NCBI GenBank assembly: GCA_023266165.1
Contig: JAHFRR010000011.1
Location: 12,853-19,335 of the forward strand
Source of the DNA: Thiotrichales bacterium
GTDB taxonomy: Bacteria; Pseudomonadota; Gammaproteobacteria; Francisellales; CACEW01
Length of the DNA stretch: 6,483 nucleotides
Reading direction: 5' to 3'
The position numbers and the translations under genes are program-made. Below, piece after piece: positions 4,882 through 6,483 of this stretch. Within the stretch, counting starts at the first letter, position 1, and the number at the start of each line of letters is the position of its first letter. The notes under the pieces were generated by a model. It ran no database searches. It was given only the letters and a program-made list of their open reading frames with translations, and was not told the origin of the DNA.

Positions 4882-6483
4882 TCCAGCATTGCAACAATTT
4901 GCGCTTGAAGCTGCACGCGACCTTGATAGTGATTTTCTTGAAGGCGAATCAAAAACCGCTGCTTACGCTTCACCGTGATCGCAAGGGCATAGTGAGGGTC
5001 TTCCAACGCAAAAAACCACACGGCATCCAGCCATTGCTGATTTCCCACATCCAAGCGCAGTTTTAAATGATTCCCCGCGTGTCCGATAGGTTTTTGAGCA
5101 ATAATCATTGGCTCGATCTCAAACTGGGGGGCCTCAAACTCTCGCCCAAAAGGCTCTAGTTGCTGCAAAGCATGCACTGTGGTAAGACTGATCTGGGAAG
5201 GCTCTAAACGCCCGTCGCTATAGATCACAGGGCCTAAAGTCAAATGCTCAGAGGCTGTTGATACCCTCGCTTCAAAGGCCATTGAAAATACCTCAAACTG
5301 ATGCTCATAGAGCATCAGCCCTGCTGCACCCGCATGACCTCCAAAGCCAATCAACATCTGGGGATATTGGCTGGCGACTTGCTGCAATATGTTTTTCAGA
5401 TGCAGACCTTCCAGACTACGCCCCGACCCTGTCATCACCCCAGGCTGGCCCTGTTTGGGTGCAAAAATCAAAGTTGGACGCCCAAAGGCATCTTTCACTT
5501 TCGTGGCTGAAATCCCATGAACACCCGCATGCCCTTCTTTCAAATAGATCACCAGCGATTTTCGCCCCAGCTTGACCTGCTGCTCTGCATGCTGCATGGC
5601 CTGATCTGTAATTTCTTTTTGGAGGGTTTTGCGCGTTTGATTGGCCTCAAAGAGCAAACGCACCCAAGGCATGGCTTCATCCAAGCTTTTTGACAACAGA
5701 AAATTGACAGACTGGAAGGCATCGCCTAACCGCCCATCACTATTAAGCAACGGCCCAATCAAAAATCCTAAATCTTCAAACCCAATGGCTCGCTCAGGGA
5801 TTAAAGACTGGATCGCCTGCCAGCAAGGGCGCTCAAGTTTTTGGATCTTAGTCAAACCATACTGCACCACCGCGCGATTGTTGACGCTTCTGGATAGACT
5901 CACACAATCTGCAACCGTTCCAACCGCAACGAAATCCAACAGCATAGCAAGGGAGGGCGTATTTTTGGGAAAGACCCCTTGCTCTATCCCCAGACGCCTG
6001 ACAGAGGCCATCAACAACCACGCGACCATACAACCCGCGATACTGGAGTCAGGGAAGGCACAGTCATCCTGCGTTGGGTTAATGCAGGCTAATGCACTCT
6101 CTGGTGGGCCTTCCAGGGGCAGGCCATGGTGATCTGTGACAATGATGTCAATCCCATGAGATTTTAAAAGCGCAATTTGTTTCTCATCACTGGAACCATT
6201 ATCCGCAGTGATGATCAAGCTAGGCTTGATGGGGTCAGCTAAAATGCGATGGGCCAATTTCTCAGAAAGCCCATAGCCTTCCGCCAATCGATGCCCAATG
6301 TAGGATCGCAGCCTAACGTCAGGCACCTTAAAAATCTGGGTAAACGCTTCATATAGCACGGCATGGCTGGTTTGACCATCACAATCATGGTCTGTCTCAA
6401 ACCCAATGATTTCCTGGTCTTGCACCGCTTTGAGAATACGAGACGTTGCTCGATCAATACCTTTTAAACTCACGGGCGCATCA
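4878..6483 (-). CDS. recJ: Single-stranded-DNA-specific exonuclease RecJ (5' end cut by window edge)
   Basis: RecJ is a 5'-to-3' single-strand DNA exonuclease of the DHH superfamily, used in recombinational and mismatch repair in the cytoplasm. The window holds about 534 codons and the TAG stop. The frame stays open to base 6483, so the GTG at 6473-6471 is an internal codon, and about 50 N-terminal residues seem missing compared with the 577 of E. coli. Counting from that GTG, motif I is DHDCDG at 28-33, motif II DNG at 91-93, the DHH triad at 114-116, and the fourth metal aspartate is Asp189 in VADC. The linker motif LLNSDGRLGD (242-251), GSGRSLEGLH (349-358) and GFGGHAGAAG (376-385) are the DHHA1-domain signatures. 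The C-terminal OB region includes EPFGREFEAPQFE at 440-452. Motif I departs from the usual G-D-F/Y-D-x-D-G by having Thr-Asp-His. The gene converges on the second orphan gene with no gap. Confidence 0.93.
   Translation of the reverse strand, partial: DAPVSLKGIDRATSRILKAVQDQEIIGFETDHDCDGQTSHAVLYEAFTQIFKVPDVRLRSYIGHRLAEGYGLSEKLAHRILADPIKPSLIITADNGSSDEKQIALLKSHGIDIIVTDHHGLPLEGPPESALACINPTQDDCAFPDSSIAGCMVAWLLMASVRRLGIEQGVFPKNTPSLAMLLDFVAVGTVADCVSLSRSVNNRAVVQYGLTKIQKLERPCWQAIQSLIPERAIGFEDLGFLIGPLLNSDGRLGDAFQSVNFLLSKSLDEAMPWVRLLFEANQTRKTLQKEITDQAMQHAEQQVKLGRKSLVIYLKEGHAGVHGISATKVKDAFGRPTLIFAPKQGQPGVMTGSGRSLEGLHLKNILQQVASQYPQMLIGFGGHAGAAGLMLYEHQFEVFSMAFEARVSTASEHLTLGPVIYSDGRLEPSQISLTTVHALQQLEPFGREFEAPQFEIEPMIIAQKPIGHAGNHLKLRLDVGNQQWLDAVWFFALEDPHYALAITVKRKQRFLIRLQENHYQGRVQLQAQIVAMLD

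Noticed and set aside
5258..6132. Plus-strand ORFs of up to 163 codons opposite recJ
   Set aside because: The minus strand encodes all RecJ motifs here. The plus-strand translations show no recognisable pattern and no ribosome sites worth noting.

Overview
The window looks like part of a gammaproteobacterial chromosome. The SuhB protein aligns almost from end to end with the enterobacterial form, the RecJ protein follows the E. coli RecJ order of motifs, and base composition is moderate (mid-40s % GC by eye). A VgrG-like spike protein and two orphan proteins, one with an ankyrin-like stretch and one with a basic disordered head and several membrane segments, would suit a host-associated or amoeba-associated lineage (Legionellales-like is my guess). 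That placement is inference only.

Layout. Bases 1-1458 (minus strand) hold the first 486 codons of a VgrG/gp27-like gene whose 3' end lies off the left edge. Bases 1459-1711 are an A-tract-rich divergent intergenic region with a good sigma-70 promoter for suhB. Bases 1712-2494 (plus) are suhB, an inositol-monophosphatase-family gene. Bases 2495-2593 contain a near-consensus promoter overlapped by a perfect 19-bp palindrome. This drives an unrecognised gene at 2594-3931 (445 aa, basic disordered N-terminus followed by a multi-pass membrane domain). A second unrecognised gene follows on the same strand, best started at 4021 and ending at 4881 (286 aa, helical-repeat/ankyrin-like stretch, one membrane segment, disordered tail). 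Bases 4878-6483 (minus) are recJ, complete at its 3' end and cut by the right edge at its 5' end. The second orphan gene and recJ converge and share a four-base stop overlap.

How the parts relate. suhB and recJ are conserved housekeeping genes (phosphatase/transcription-complex factor and single-strand DNA exonuclease) and flank the orphan pair. The pair has its own apparently regulated promoter and may be an accessory two-gene unit in which both products are membrane proteins. The VgrG-like gene is divergent to suhB and probably belongs to a secretion or spike locus extending leftward. No tRNA, rRNA, CRISPR array, insertion sequence or convincing rho-independent terminator was seen.
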